From: 2-12-FULL-41-16 sp964390625
GTDB taxonomy: Bacteria; Patescibacteriota; Patescibacteriia; Magasanikbacterales; UBA922
DNA length: 6,860 nucleotides
Direction of reading: 5' to 3'
Assembly: GCA_964390625.1 (NCBI GenBank)
Contig: CAYMID010000035.1
Span: 1 to 6,860 of the forward strand
Shown: positions 1 through 6,004 of the stretch, one piece after another
Layout: the number at the start of each line of letters is the position of its first letter
Numbering within the stretch: the stretch's first letter is position 1
Translations under genes and position numbers: made by a program
The notes under the pieces: model-generated
Databases searched by the model: none
Seen by the model: the letters and a program-made list of their open reading frames with translations, nothing else
Told to the model about the DNA's origin: nothing

Positions 1-62
1 TCTCCTCTCCCGAAATTCAAGGTTTGAATGTCGAGAGCGGCTGACGTTGTTTTTGGTTTTGT

Positions 63-105
63 CTGCACGCTCGTGCCCCCAAGCACCCCCCCGCTGGTCG
101 TGCAG
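63..105. repeat. GC-rich inverted repeat downstream of the small membrane-protein gene
   Basis: Perfect 7-base arms CTGCACG (63-69) and CGTGCAG (99-105) enclose a second small stem, GTGC (73-76) with GCAC (83-86), and two C runs. It begins just past the stop codon of the minus-strand gene at 107, so it may form the 3' end of that transcript. No T tract follows it on the minus strand, and on the plus strand only a weak run (TTTT at 112-115) follows. It is therefore not a canonical intrinsic terminator. To its left, 1-62 holds a small inverted repeat (ATTCAA 15-20, TTGAAT 24-29) and no recognisable gene. Confidence 0.4.
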
Positions 106-106
106 C

Positions 107-400
107 TTAGGTTTTCTCAGTGGACTCCTCCTCTGTGGTTTCACGTTGCCGTTCCCGTTGTTCACGCTCTTGGATCAGACGCTTCCCGCGGACTATGTTG
201 CCTCCGATCAAGAATCCAAAAATGAAAAACAATAACGTAAACAACTTGGTGATATTCATGCGCACTTCCTCAGGATAGCTGTCCATTTCGAGGTACGCGG
301 TGACCAAGCAACTGAGGGCAAAGAGCAGTCCCCACAGGCTGCAGAATAGAAGCTTCATCCCCATGGTCTGGGGATCTTTGAGTCGTTGAATCAGTGTCAT
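107..400 (-). CDS. small two-helix membrane protein, function unknown
   Basis: The product is 97 residues and I do not recognise a family. Two hydrophobic segments are clear, at about residues 16-37 and 50-70. They are joined by a short acidic loop (E38, D40, E44, E45). A very polar tail (71-97), rich in Arg, Gln and Glu, follows. Positive charges at the N-terminus (R6, K8) and just after helix 2 (R71, K73, R74) predict a hairpin with both ends in the cytoplasm. The ATG at 398-400 is chosen because a GGAGGT Shine-Dalgarno site lies 6 bases upstream; internal Met13 and Met15 lack such support. The gene is divergent from ligA. It uses CTG, GGA, CGG and GAG codons more freely than the long plus-strand genes, so it may have a different history or expression level. 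I am sure it is a gene but not what it does. Confidence 0.82.
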   Translation of the reverse strand: MTLIQRLKDPQTMGMKLLFCSLWGLLFALSCLVTAYLEMDSYPEEVRMNITKLFTLLFFIFGFLIGGNIVRGKRLIQEREQRERQRETTEEESTEKT

Positions 401-406
401 TGAGAT

Positions 407-412
407 ACCTCC
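407..412 (-). promoter_or_regulatory. strong Shine-Dalgarno site (GGAGGT)
   Basis: GGAGGT on the minus strand lies 6 bases before the ATG of the small membrane protein. It fixes that start. It is also the only convincing Shine-Dalgarno site in front of any of the six protein genes here. Confidence 0.85.
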
Positions 413-419
413 GTGCTTT

Positions 420-448
420 TTTGTATCATTTTTTTAGTGTCTGGTCAA
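420..448 (-). promoter_or_regulatory. promoter for the small membrane-protein gene
   Basis: On the minus strand, TTGACC (448-443) is followed after exactly 17 bases by TACAAA (425-420). This predicts a start near 413-414 and a leader of about 14 bases that just includes the GGAGGT site. Its -35 box lies 3 bases from the -35 box of the divergent ligA promoter, so the two polymerase sites overlap and could compete. Confidence 0.55.
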
Positions 449-451
449 GCC

Positions 452-480
452 TTGTTTTGCGCCACTGGAACTCGTATACT
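452..480 (+). promoter_or_regulatory. ligA promoter
   Basis: TTGTTT (452-457), a 17-base spacer and TATACT (475-480) form a sigma-70-like promoter. The gatC promoter has the same layout: CCTTGTTTT at the -35 end, 17 bases, then TACACT. That recurrence raises confidence in both. The predicted start is near 487, leaving a leader of about 15 bases with no Shine-Dalgarno site before the ATG at 502. Confidence 0.7.
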
Positions 481-501
481 ATAGTAGAGATTTATATCTT
501 T

Positions 502-2532
502 ATGTCTGACCTAACCAAACGCGTGGACCGCCTCCGCGCCCAAATCAATGACCTACGCTATCGCTACCATGTTTTGAATGATCCCGAAGTGACGGACGCA
601 ATGTACGACGGCCTCATGGATGAACTCAAAAAAATTGAAGCCGAGCATCCGGATTTGGTAACACCGGATTCGCCAACGCAGCGGGTGGCAGGGAAGCCAG
701 CGGATAAATTTGCTAAAATTACGCACGTGGTGCCACAGTGGTCATTTAATGATGCCTTTGATGAGAATGATATTCGTGAGTGGCAGGAACGGATTTTAAA
801 AATACTCGAGAAAAGTGAGGGCAAGCGGCCGACAGACATCTCGTATGTGTGCGAGTTGAAAATTGATGGCTTGCACATGGTTTTGACCTATGCCAATGGG
901 CGTTTGGTCAATGGTGCTACGCGCGGCGATGGTGCGGTGGGCGAGGATGTGACGCAGAACGTGCGTACAATTCAAAGTGTGCCACTCACGTTGCACAAGC
1001 CAGTGTCAATTGTAGCCGAAGGCGAAGTGTGGTTGTCAGCCAAAATGCTGGACGCAATTAATAAAGAACGCGAGGCCAATGGCGAAGCGTTATTTGCGAA
1101 CCCACGCAATGCGGCCGCTGGTGCAATTCGCCAGCTCGATGCGTCGATTGTGGCTAAGCGCAAATTAGCCCTGACCGCATATGATATTTCATTGGTCACA
1201 AACGGGGCACTTAAGCTCGACACGCAGGCAGAAGAATTGCAAACCCTCAAGGAATTAGGTTTTAAAACCGATACGCACTGGCGCGAAGTCAAAACAATTG
1301 CCGAGATCATGCAATTTTGGCATGAGTGGCAACAGAAAAAAACTACCCAAGATTTTTGGATCGATGGCGTGGTTATCAAAGTGAATCAAAAAAAATATCA
1401 AGACGCCCTTGGTTTTACGGGCAAAGCGCCGCGCTGGGCGATTGCGTTTAAGTTTCCGGCCGAGCAGGGGACGACGCGTATTATCGATGTGTATGTGCAG
1501 GTTGGACGCACAGGTGCGCTTACCCCAGTGGCCCTGATGGAACCAGTTAAATTGGCTGGTACAACTGTAACGCACGCGACCCTGCATAATTTTGAAGAAA
1601 TTGAACGTCTCGGCGTACGCATTGGCGACACTGTAGTCGTGGAAAAAGCGGGCGATATTATTCCCAAAGTGGTACGCGTGCTCGACAAAATGCGCACTGG
1701 CAGTGAGAAAAAAATCAAAGAACCTACCAAGTGCCCGATTTGTGGATCGGGCGTTACTCGCCAGGATACGGCTGATAAGAAGCAGGTTAAATCAGTGGCG
1801 TTGTTTTGCGTAAACCCAAAATGTTTTGCCCAAGAATTAGAACGCTTAATTCACTTTGTGTCCAAGCGTGCGTTTGATATTGATGGTTTGGGCGAGAAAA
1901 TTGTGGAGCAGTTAATGCAAGAGGGTTTGGTAAAAAACGCAGCCGACTTTTTTACTCTCACACAGGGAGACATTGAGCCGCTCGAACGTTTTGCGGAAAA
2001 ATCGGCCGAGAATTTAATTAATTCCATTGCCGCCGCTCGGACGATTTCGCTCGCGCGCTTTGTGTACGCGCTTGGTATTCGTCACGTGGGCGAAGAAACG
2101 GCCATTCGTTTGGCCGAACATTTTGGCGAGCTTAAAAAAATTCAGCACGCTTCACTCGAGGCTTTGCAGGCCGTGCCAGACATTGGTCCGCGCGTAGCCG
2201 AATCAATTGTGGAATATTTTGCTGACCAGGCGAATCAGGATTTAATTGCTGATTTGCAAGCGCATGGGGTTAAAGTGGCGAAAGCGGACAAGCCAAGTGC
2301 GGCTGGCCCACTTACTGGTCAATCGTTTGTTCTGACTGGTAGCTTGGAGTCCTTGAGTCGCGACGAGGCCAAAGACCGTTTGCGTGCGCTCGGCGCGACA
2401 ATTTCGGAATCAGTTAGTAAAAAAACCACCTATGTGGTGGTTGGGACTGATCCAGGCAGTAAATACGAGAAGGCCAAGGCATTGGGTGTGAAAATTCTGG
2501 ACGAGGTCGGTCTGCTGAAGGTTTTGAAGTAA
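502..2532 (+). CDS. ligA: NAD-dependent DNA ligase LigA
   Basis: LigA seals nicks in duplex DNA during replication and repair, using NAD to adenylate itself. The product is 676 residues (E. coli 671). Domain Ia has the NMN-binding Tyr22-His23, Asp32 and Tyr35-Asp36. The nucleotidyltransferase domain has catalytic Lys120 in KIDG (120-123), the RGDG segment (141-144), Arg202, Lys293 and Lys317. An OB fold follows, then a four-Cys zinc finger (C411, C414, C436, C441), helix-hairpin-helix repeats (about 450-590) and a C-terminal BRCT domain (about 603-676). The open frame extends upstream to 394, but those residues do not resemble LigA and lie upstream of the promoter; the ATG at 502 aligns with E. 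coli LigA. Oddities: the usual MLSL-type segment near residue 80 is QWSFND, and the second and third zinc cysteines are further apart than in E. coli. It appears to be a single-gene unit. Confidence 0.98.
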   Translation: MSDLTKRVDRLRAQINDLRYRYHVLNDPEVTDAMYDGLMDELKKIEAEHPDLVTPDSPTQRVAGKPADKFAKITHVVPQWSFNDAFDENDIREWQERILKILEKSEGKRPTDISYVCELKIDGLHMVLTYANGRLVNGATRGDGAVGEDVTQNVRTIQSVPLTLHKPVSIVAEGEVWLSAKMLDAINKEREANGEALFANPRNAAAGAIRQLDASIVAKRKLALTAYDISLVTNGALKLDTQAEELQTLKELGFKTDTHWREVKTIAEIMQFWHEWQQKKTTQDFWIDGVVIKVNQKKYQDALGFTGKAPRWAIAFKFPAEQGTTRIIDVYVQVGRTGALTPVALMEPVKLAGTTVTHATLHNFEEIERLGVRIGDTVVVEKAGDIIPKVVRVLDKMRTGSEKKIKEPTKCPICGSGVTRQDTADKKQVKSVALFCVNPKCFAQELERLIHFVSKRAFDIDGLGEKIVEQLMQEGLVKNAADFFTLTQGDIEPLERFAEKSAENLINSIAAARTISLARFVYALGIRHVGEETAIRLAEHFGELKKIQHASLEALQAVPDIGPRVAESIVEYFADQANQDLIADLQAHGVKVAKADKPSAAGPLTGQSFVLTGSLESLSRDEAKDRLRALGATISESVSKKTTYVVVGTDPGSKYEKAKALGVKILDEVGLLKVLK

Positions 2533-2565
2533 CGTTGGCACACAATGCAGAATATGAATTTAGTA

Positions 2566-2593
2566 TAAACAAAAACCACCCAGGCGGGTGGTT
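2566..2593 (-). terminator. intrinsic terminator of the minus-strand small RNA
   Basis: A perfect 8-base stem, AACCACCC / GGGTGGTT (2574-2581 and 2586-2593), encloses a 4-base loop. Read on the minus strand it is followed at once by TTTGTTT (2573-2567), the standard form of a Rho-independent terminator. On the plus strand no T run follows, so it is oriented against ligA and is not a good ligA terminator. It also has no minus-strand protein gene to serve, which points to a noncoding transcript. Confidence 0.75.
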
Positions 2594-2758
2594 GAATGAA
2601 AGGAGGGACCGGGTGTGAAAAAACACGCCCGGGCTCTTGACAAAGGCTCGGAAGGTCATAGGCAGGGTCCCTTCAAAATCGAGTCCATCGACTGAGGATT
2701 GACTGTCGGTGCAGATGTGACATAGTCGCACCAACTGAATCAGTGTCGAGTCAAGAAC
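2567..2758 (-). ncRNA. candidate small regulatory RNA, about 190 nt, undescribed
   Basis: Between a near-consensus minus-strand promoter (2764-2792) and an intrinsic terminator (2566-2593) lies highly self-complementary sequence without a convincing reading frame. The visible helices are: an outer 8-bp helix joining 2750-2757 with 2634-2641; an arm ACTGA/TCAGT (2740-2744 with 2691-2695) enclosing TTGGTGC/GCACCGA (2734-2728 with 2712-2706); an arm CTCG+GAAGG/CCTTC+CGAG (2680-2683, 2670-2674 with 2647-2655); and a 9-bp hairpin (2609-2617 with 2624-2632) with a T6 loop and one C-A mismatch. Between that hairpin and the terminator the RNA has an apparently single-stranded CCUCCUUUC (2606-2598), identical to the anti-Shine-Dalgarno tail of 16S rRNA. 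I saw no SRP RNA, RNase P or tmRNA signature, and the branched fold does not fit the rod shape of 6S RNA. Promoter, fold and terminator are read directly; a regulatory role is inference. Confidence 0.6.
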
Positions 2759-2763
2759 TCGAG

Positions 2764-2792
2764 ATAATACTTGATTTTGGTAATTTTGTCAA
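2764..2792 (-). promoter_or_regulatory. strong minus-strand promoter driving the candidate small RNA
   Basis: On the minus strand, a perfect TTGACA (2792-2787) is followed after exactly 17 bases by TATTAT (2769-2764), one change from consensus. The predicted start is near 2757-2759. It is the strongest promoter by sequence in the window, yet no protein gene lies downstream of it before the terminator at 2593. Confidence 0.72.
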
Positions 2793-2832
2793 TAGTACCC
2801 TTGGGGATAACTGCGCTGGTACCTTTGCTTCC

Positions 2833-2861
2833 TTGTTTTAATTTAAGGAATTCGCTACACT
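2833..2861 (+). promoter_or_regulatory. promoter of the gatC-gatA-LOG-lgt cluster
   Basis: TTGTTT (2833-2838), 17 bases, TACACT (2856-2861). The match to the ligA promoter runs beyond the boxes: CCTTGTTTT at the left end, GGAA in the spacer and ACTA across the -10. The predicted start is near 2868, giving a leader of about 12 bases without a Shine-Dalgarno site. It diverges from the small-RNA promoter, whose -35 box is about 40 bases upstream. Confidence 0.68.
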
Positions 2862-2880
2862 AGAGGCATACTTTTTGTGT

Positions 2881-3219
2881 ATGAGTTTAACTGTTGCCGA
2901 CATTGAAAAAATCGCGGGCCTGGCCCGTTTGTCATTAACCGAGGACGAAAAAACGCAATATGCGCGCGAGCTTTCGACTGTGCTTGATTATTTTGCGCAA
3001 TTAAATGAAGTTGATACCAGTAATGTGCCCGAAACCTGCCAAGTGACTGGGCTCGAAGACGTGACGCGCGCCGACGAAGTCGTACCAACCACACCCGAAG
3101 TGCGGGCTGGCTTGTTGACCCAATTTCCCAAAGCAGTCGGTAATTTACTCGAGGTACAGGCGGTGTTTGCAGGGCGCCTAAAAACCAAAGAAGTGCCCGA
3201 GAGTGGTTTTGACGATTAA
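2881..3219 (+). CDS. gatC: Asp-tRNA(Asn)/Glu-tRNA(Gln) amidotransferase subunit C
   Basis: GatC is the small non-catalytic subunit of the cytoplasmic GatCAB complex. It wraps around the GatA-GatB interface and stabilises GatA. The 112-residue product carries the family pattern: a start of type VADIEKIAGLARLSL (residues 5-19), a helix ending in FAQLNEVDTSNVPET (38-52), and RADEV (63-67). It runs slightly past the usual length of about 95-100, with a polar tail (about 100-112). The ATG at 2881 is preferred over an in-frame TTG at 2875, which would add only two residues. It is the first gene of the cluster, and gatA starts 2 bases after its stop, so the two are surely co-transcribed and probably translationally coupled. 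Confidence 0.95.
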   Translation: MSLTVADIEKIAGLARLSLTEDEKTQYARELSTVLDYFAQLNEVDTSNVPETCQVTGLEDVTRADEVVPTTPEVRAGLLTQFPKAVGNLLEVQAVFAGRLKTKEVPESGFDD

Positions 3220-3221
3220 GT

Positions 3222-4655
3222 ATGAGTAAAGCATTGAACCAATTGACCATTGCCGAGGCGGCGGCTGGTTTGCGCGCAGGCGAATTTTCGGCCGTAGAAT
3301 TAACCGCAGCATGTTTGGCGCGCGCCGCTGCCCGCAACCCCGAGATTAATGCGTATATTACGATTGCGAGTGAAACTGCACTCAACGAAGCGGCGGTCGC
3401 AGATGAAATGTTTAAAAACGGCACAGCTCAACCACTCACTGGCATTCCTTTTTCAGTCAAAGACGCGATTAACACGGCTGGGGTGCGTTCAACCGGCGCA
3501 GCCAAAATTTTGGACAATTATGTGCCGCCATTTGATGCGACTACAGTGGCGCGCGTGCGGGCCCAAGGGGCAGTGTTAATTGGCAAAACCAATTGCGACA
3601 CGTTTGGTCATGGGGCGAGTAACGAAAACTCCATGTACGGCCCCGTGCGCAATCCGCATGACACGAGCAAAGTGGCTGGTGGTAGTAGCGGCGGTTCGGC
3701 CGCTAGTGTGGCCGATGACCAATGTATTTTTGCGATTGCCGAGGACACTGGTGGCTCGATCCGCTTTCCTGCTGCGCTGTGTGGTATTCCAGGGTTGCGT
3801 CCAAGTTATGGTCGCTTGTCGCGCTATGGGGCCATGCCAATGGCCAGTTCGCTCGACACTGTCGGCCCAATGGCCAAATCTGTGGCTGACCTTGCGCTCC
3901 TCATGGAAATCATGGCTGGTCATGACAACCGCGATGCCACCACGGTGCCAAATTCAGTACCACGCTACACACAAGAATTAGCGCAACCAATCAAAGGCAT
4001 GAAGCTTGGCGTGCCGCGCGAATATTTTGAACTCGAGGGCATGGATGCGGAAACTAAAGCCATTGTCGAAGCCAAAATGAAGTGTCTCGAAGATTTGGGC
4101 GCGAAATTGGTTCCAGTCTCGTTACCACACACCAAATACGCCATTCCGACTTATTATATTTTGGTACCGAGTGAAGATAGCTCCAACCTCGCGCGTTACG
4201 ATGGGATGCGCTATGGTGTGCGCGTGCCTGGTGACACACTCATCGACACATACGCAGGTTCGCGCGCTGCCGGACTTCCAACCGAAGTCAAACGCCGCAT
4301 TATGATTGGCACGTACGCCTTGTCGGCTGGTTATTACGACGCATATTACCGCAAAGCACAACGCGTGCGCACGTTGATTATTCGTGATTTTGAAAATGCG
4401 TTTAAAGAAGTTGATGCGCTCGTTACACCAACATCACCATATCCAGCCTTTGGGGTGGGCGAAAAAGCGAATGATGTTTTGGCCATGTATTTAGCCGATG
4501 TGTTTGTGGGGCCAGCCGCCGTGGCCGGTGTACCAGCGTTGTCAGTTCCCGCGGGCAAAACCACCGCCGGGTTGCCAGTGGGGTTACAAATCATTGGTCC
4601 GCGTTTGGCCGAAAGCACAATCATGCGCGTGGGCCACTGGTTAGAACAAGCGTAA
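3222..4655 (+). CDS. gatA: Asp-tRNA(Asn)/Glu-tRNA(Gln) amidotransferase subunit A
   Basis: GatA is the glutaminase of GatCAB. It releases ammonia from glutamine, which GatB uses to convert misacylated Glu-tRNA(Gln) or Asp-tRNA(Asn) to the correct amide form. The 477-residue product is a complete amidase-signature protein. The Ser-cisSer-Lys triad is present: Lys80 in FSVKDAI, Ser155 in GGSSGGSAA (153-161) and nucleophile Ser179 in DTGGSIRFPA (175-184). These sit one residue from the S. aureus GatA positions (K79, S154, S178). The segment after the nucleophile (GIPGLRPSYGRLSRYG, 188-203) is the family's substrate region. There is no Shine-Dalgarno site; the start is 2 bases after gatC. gatB is not next to gatA and must lie elsewhere. 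The sequence alone does not show whether Gln-tRNA, Asn-tRNA or both are made. Confidence 0.97.
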   Translation: MSKALNQLTIAEAAAGLRAGEFSAVELTAACLARAAARNPEINAYITIASETALNEAAVADEMFKNGTAQPLTGIPFSVKDAINTAGVRSTGAAKILDNYVPPFDATTVARVRAQGAVLIGKTNCDTFGHGASNENSMYGPVRNPHDTSKVAGGSSGGSAASVADDQCIFAIAEDTGGSIRFPAALCGIPGLRPSYGRLSRYGAMPMASSLDTVGPMAKSVADLALLMEIMAGHDNRDATTVPNSVPRYTQELAQPIKGMKLGVPREYFELEGMDAETKAIVEAKMKCLEDLGAKLVPVSLPHTKYAIPTYYILVPSEDSSNLARYDGMRYGVRVPGDTLIDTYAGSRAAGLPTEVKRRIMIGTYALSAGYYDAYYRKAQRVRTLIIRDFENAFKEVDALVTPTSPYPAFGVGEKANDVLAMYLADVFVGPAAVAGVPALSVPAGKTTAGLPVGLQIIGPRLAESTIMRVGHWLEQA

Positions 4656-4672
4656 CATTTAACTGCCTGTCT

Positions 4673-6004
4673 ATGCGCGAAGCAACCATTAACAAAATGA
4701 AACAAGAAGGTGACCGAGTGTTCGGGTACGCGCTTAATGAACGGGATTATCGTGAGCCATGGCGTATTTTTCGTATCATGGCCGAGTTTGTCGAAGGGTA
4801 TCAATTTTTATCAGAATTAACTAACGAAATTACCGTGCTTGGTTCAGCACGATTTCACGAGGACCAGCGTTATTACAAAGCCGCACGTGAGTTGGGGCGC
4901 GCTTTGGCCAAAGATGGCCGTACCGTGATTACGGGCGGTGGCCCAGGTATTATGGAAGCAGCTAATCGCGGCGCGCACGAAGAGGGTGGGCAATCAGTGG
5001 GGCTCAATATTCAACTTCCGTTCGAACAAATTTTAAATCCATACATTACCAAGTCGGCGTCGTTCAATTATTTTTTTACGCGCAAGGTCATGCTGACCTC
5101 GCCCGCCAATGCCTACGTATATTTTCCGGGTGGCTTTGGGACCATGGACGAATTATTTGAAGTGCTTGATTTTATTGACCTTGGCTACATTACGCCAATG
5201 CCAATTTTGTTATTTGATGCTAATTTTTGGCAACCGATTGTGTCTTTTTTGGAAGCTCATAATATTGTTGGCCACTCAGGTCGAGTTAAATTAACCATTG
5301 TAAATTCGGTCGAAGAAGCCATGGCTATTTTAAAAGACGTGCCAGATCGTGGCGATGTGTGTGCGCTTGATCCAAGCAGTTTCCACTGCGCGCAAAATAT
5401 TGATTGGAAAATTTTCCGTATCATGGCCGAATTGGTCGAGGGTTTTGAATTTATGACTGGCCTTGCAAAAGGTCTGACGGTTTTGGGAACCAAGAGTTTA
5501 GGCCCAAATTCAGCTGCGTACCATTCAGCTTTGCGATTAGGACAATTAGCGGCCGAGCGCGGACATGCGATAATTACGGGTGGTCAACAGGGGATTGCCG
5601 AGGCCGTGAGTCGTGGCGCGTTTGAAGCTGGTGGCACCACACTTGGTGTTACACTTAATCGTTTAGGCGAGCGTAATGCGTATTTGACCAAATCAATTAC
5701 CTTTGAATATCCATTTACGCGCAAATTAGTGGTGACCACGCCAAGCGAAGGGTATGTGTTTTACCCTGGCGGTTATGGAACTTTGCACCAATTGTTTGAA
5801 GTTTTAACTTTGATCCAAACCAAAAAAATGAAACCCGTGCCCGTAATTTTGGTTGACCATTTATTCTGGGGCCCATTGCATACGTTTATCAAAGAAACAT
5901 TGGTTCACGATGTGGACACTATTTCTGACACCGATGATGAGTTGTATCAAATTGTAGACAGCGAAGAAAGTGTATTCAAAGTGTTGACTGAATTTAAAGT
6001 ATGA
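4673..6004 (+). CDS. tandem LOG-family (TIGR00730) protein with degenerate second domain
   Basis: LOG-family Rossmann proteins hydrolyse nucleoside 5'-monophosphates at the N-glycosidic bond; plant and some bacterial members release cytokinin bases. They are often mislabelled lysine decarboxylase. The product is 443 residues and holds two copies. Copy 1 (about 30-222) has intact signatures: GGGPGIMEA (88-96), Arg137-Lys138 and PGGFGTMDE (152-160) with catalytic Glu160. Copy 2 (about 245-440) keeps the fold landmarks and Arg350-Lys351, but GGGPG has become GGQQG (303-307) and the signature ends in Gln373 instead of Glu (PGGYGTLHQ, 365-373). Copy 2 is thus probably inactive and structural or regulatory. 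The length resembles E. coli PpnN (454), but that protein has one LOG core with different flanking domains. It starts 17 bases after gatA without a Shine-Dalgarno site and overlaps lgt by ATGA. The true substrate is unknown. Confidence 0.9.
   Translation: MREATINKMKQEGDRVFGYALNERDYREPWRIFRIMAEFVEGYQFLSELTNEITVLGSARFHEDQRYYKAARELGRALAKDGRTVITGGGPGIMEAANRGAHEEGGQSVGLNIQLPFEQILNPYITKSASFNYFFTRKVMLTSPANAYVYFPGGFGTMDELFEVLDFIDLGYITPMPILLFDANFWQPIVSFLEAHNIVGHSGRVKLTIVNSVEEAMAILKDVPDRGDVCALDPSSFHCAQNIDWKIFRIMAELVEGFEFMTGLAKGLTVLGTKSLGPNSAAYHSALRLGQLAAERGHAIITGGQQGIAEAVSRGAFEAGGTTLGVTLNRLGERNAYLTKSITFEYPFTRKLVVTTPSEGYVFYPGGYGTLHQLFEVLTLIQTKKMKPVPVILVDHLFWGPLHTFIKETLVHDVDTISDTDDELYQIVDSEESVFKVLTEFKV
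4760..5992 (+). repeat. intragenic tandem duplication within the LOG gene
   Basis: The segment from 4760 recurs from 5405, an offset of 645 bases (215 codons). The similarity is clearest at the N-terminal helix of each copy: W30-RIFRIMAEFVEG and W245-KIFRIMAELVEG. It is still visible in the DNA, where 14 identical bases lie at 4772-4785 and 5417-5430. The offset falls to 213 codons by the PGG signature, indicating a two-codon gap. The copies are otherwise well diverged, so the duplication is old. Confidence 0.85.

Noticed and set aside
5..62. Stem CTCTC/GAGAG (5-9, 33-37) followed by a T-rich stretch as a plus-strand terminator
   Set aside because: The stem is weak, the T run begins about 12 bases after it, and no upstream gene is visible.
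28..235. Two overlapping plus-strand frames of about 60 codons near the left edge
   Set aside because: Both are shadows of the minus-strand membrane-protein gene and lack ribosome-binding sites.
394..501. Upstream extension of the ligA frame to an ATG at 394, giving 712 residues
   Set aside because: The extra 36 residues do not look like LigA, lie across both divergent promoters, and end exactly where the family start aligns (ATG at 502).
2574..2593. Hairpin as the ligA terminator
   Set aside because: No T run follows on the plus strand; the T tract is on the minus-strand side.
2637..2665. Plus-strand TTGACA at 2637 as a promoter
   Set aside because: No acceptable -10 lies 15-19 bases downstream; it falls in a helix strand of the candidate small RNA.
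2414..2734. Minus-strand open frame of 106 codons over the ligA end and the intergenic gap
   Set aside because: It starts at a TTG without a Shine-Dalgarno site, runs through the terminator stem and into ligA, and has no family-like features. It is a by-product of the small-RNA sequence.
2795..2823. T-box-like segment (TGGTACC with a GTACC/GGTAC stem) before gatC
   Set aside because: It lies upstream of the gatC promoter, so it would not be in the gatC mRNA, and there is no specifier loop or terminator partner.
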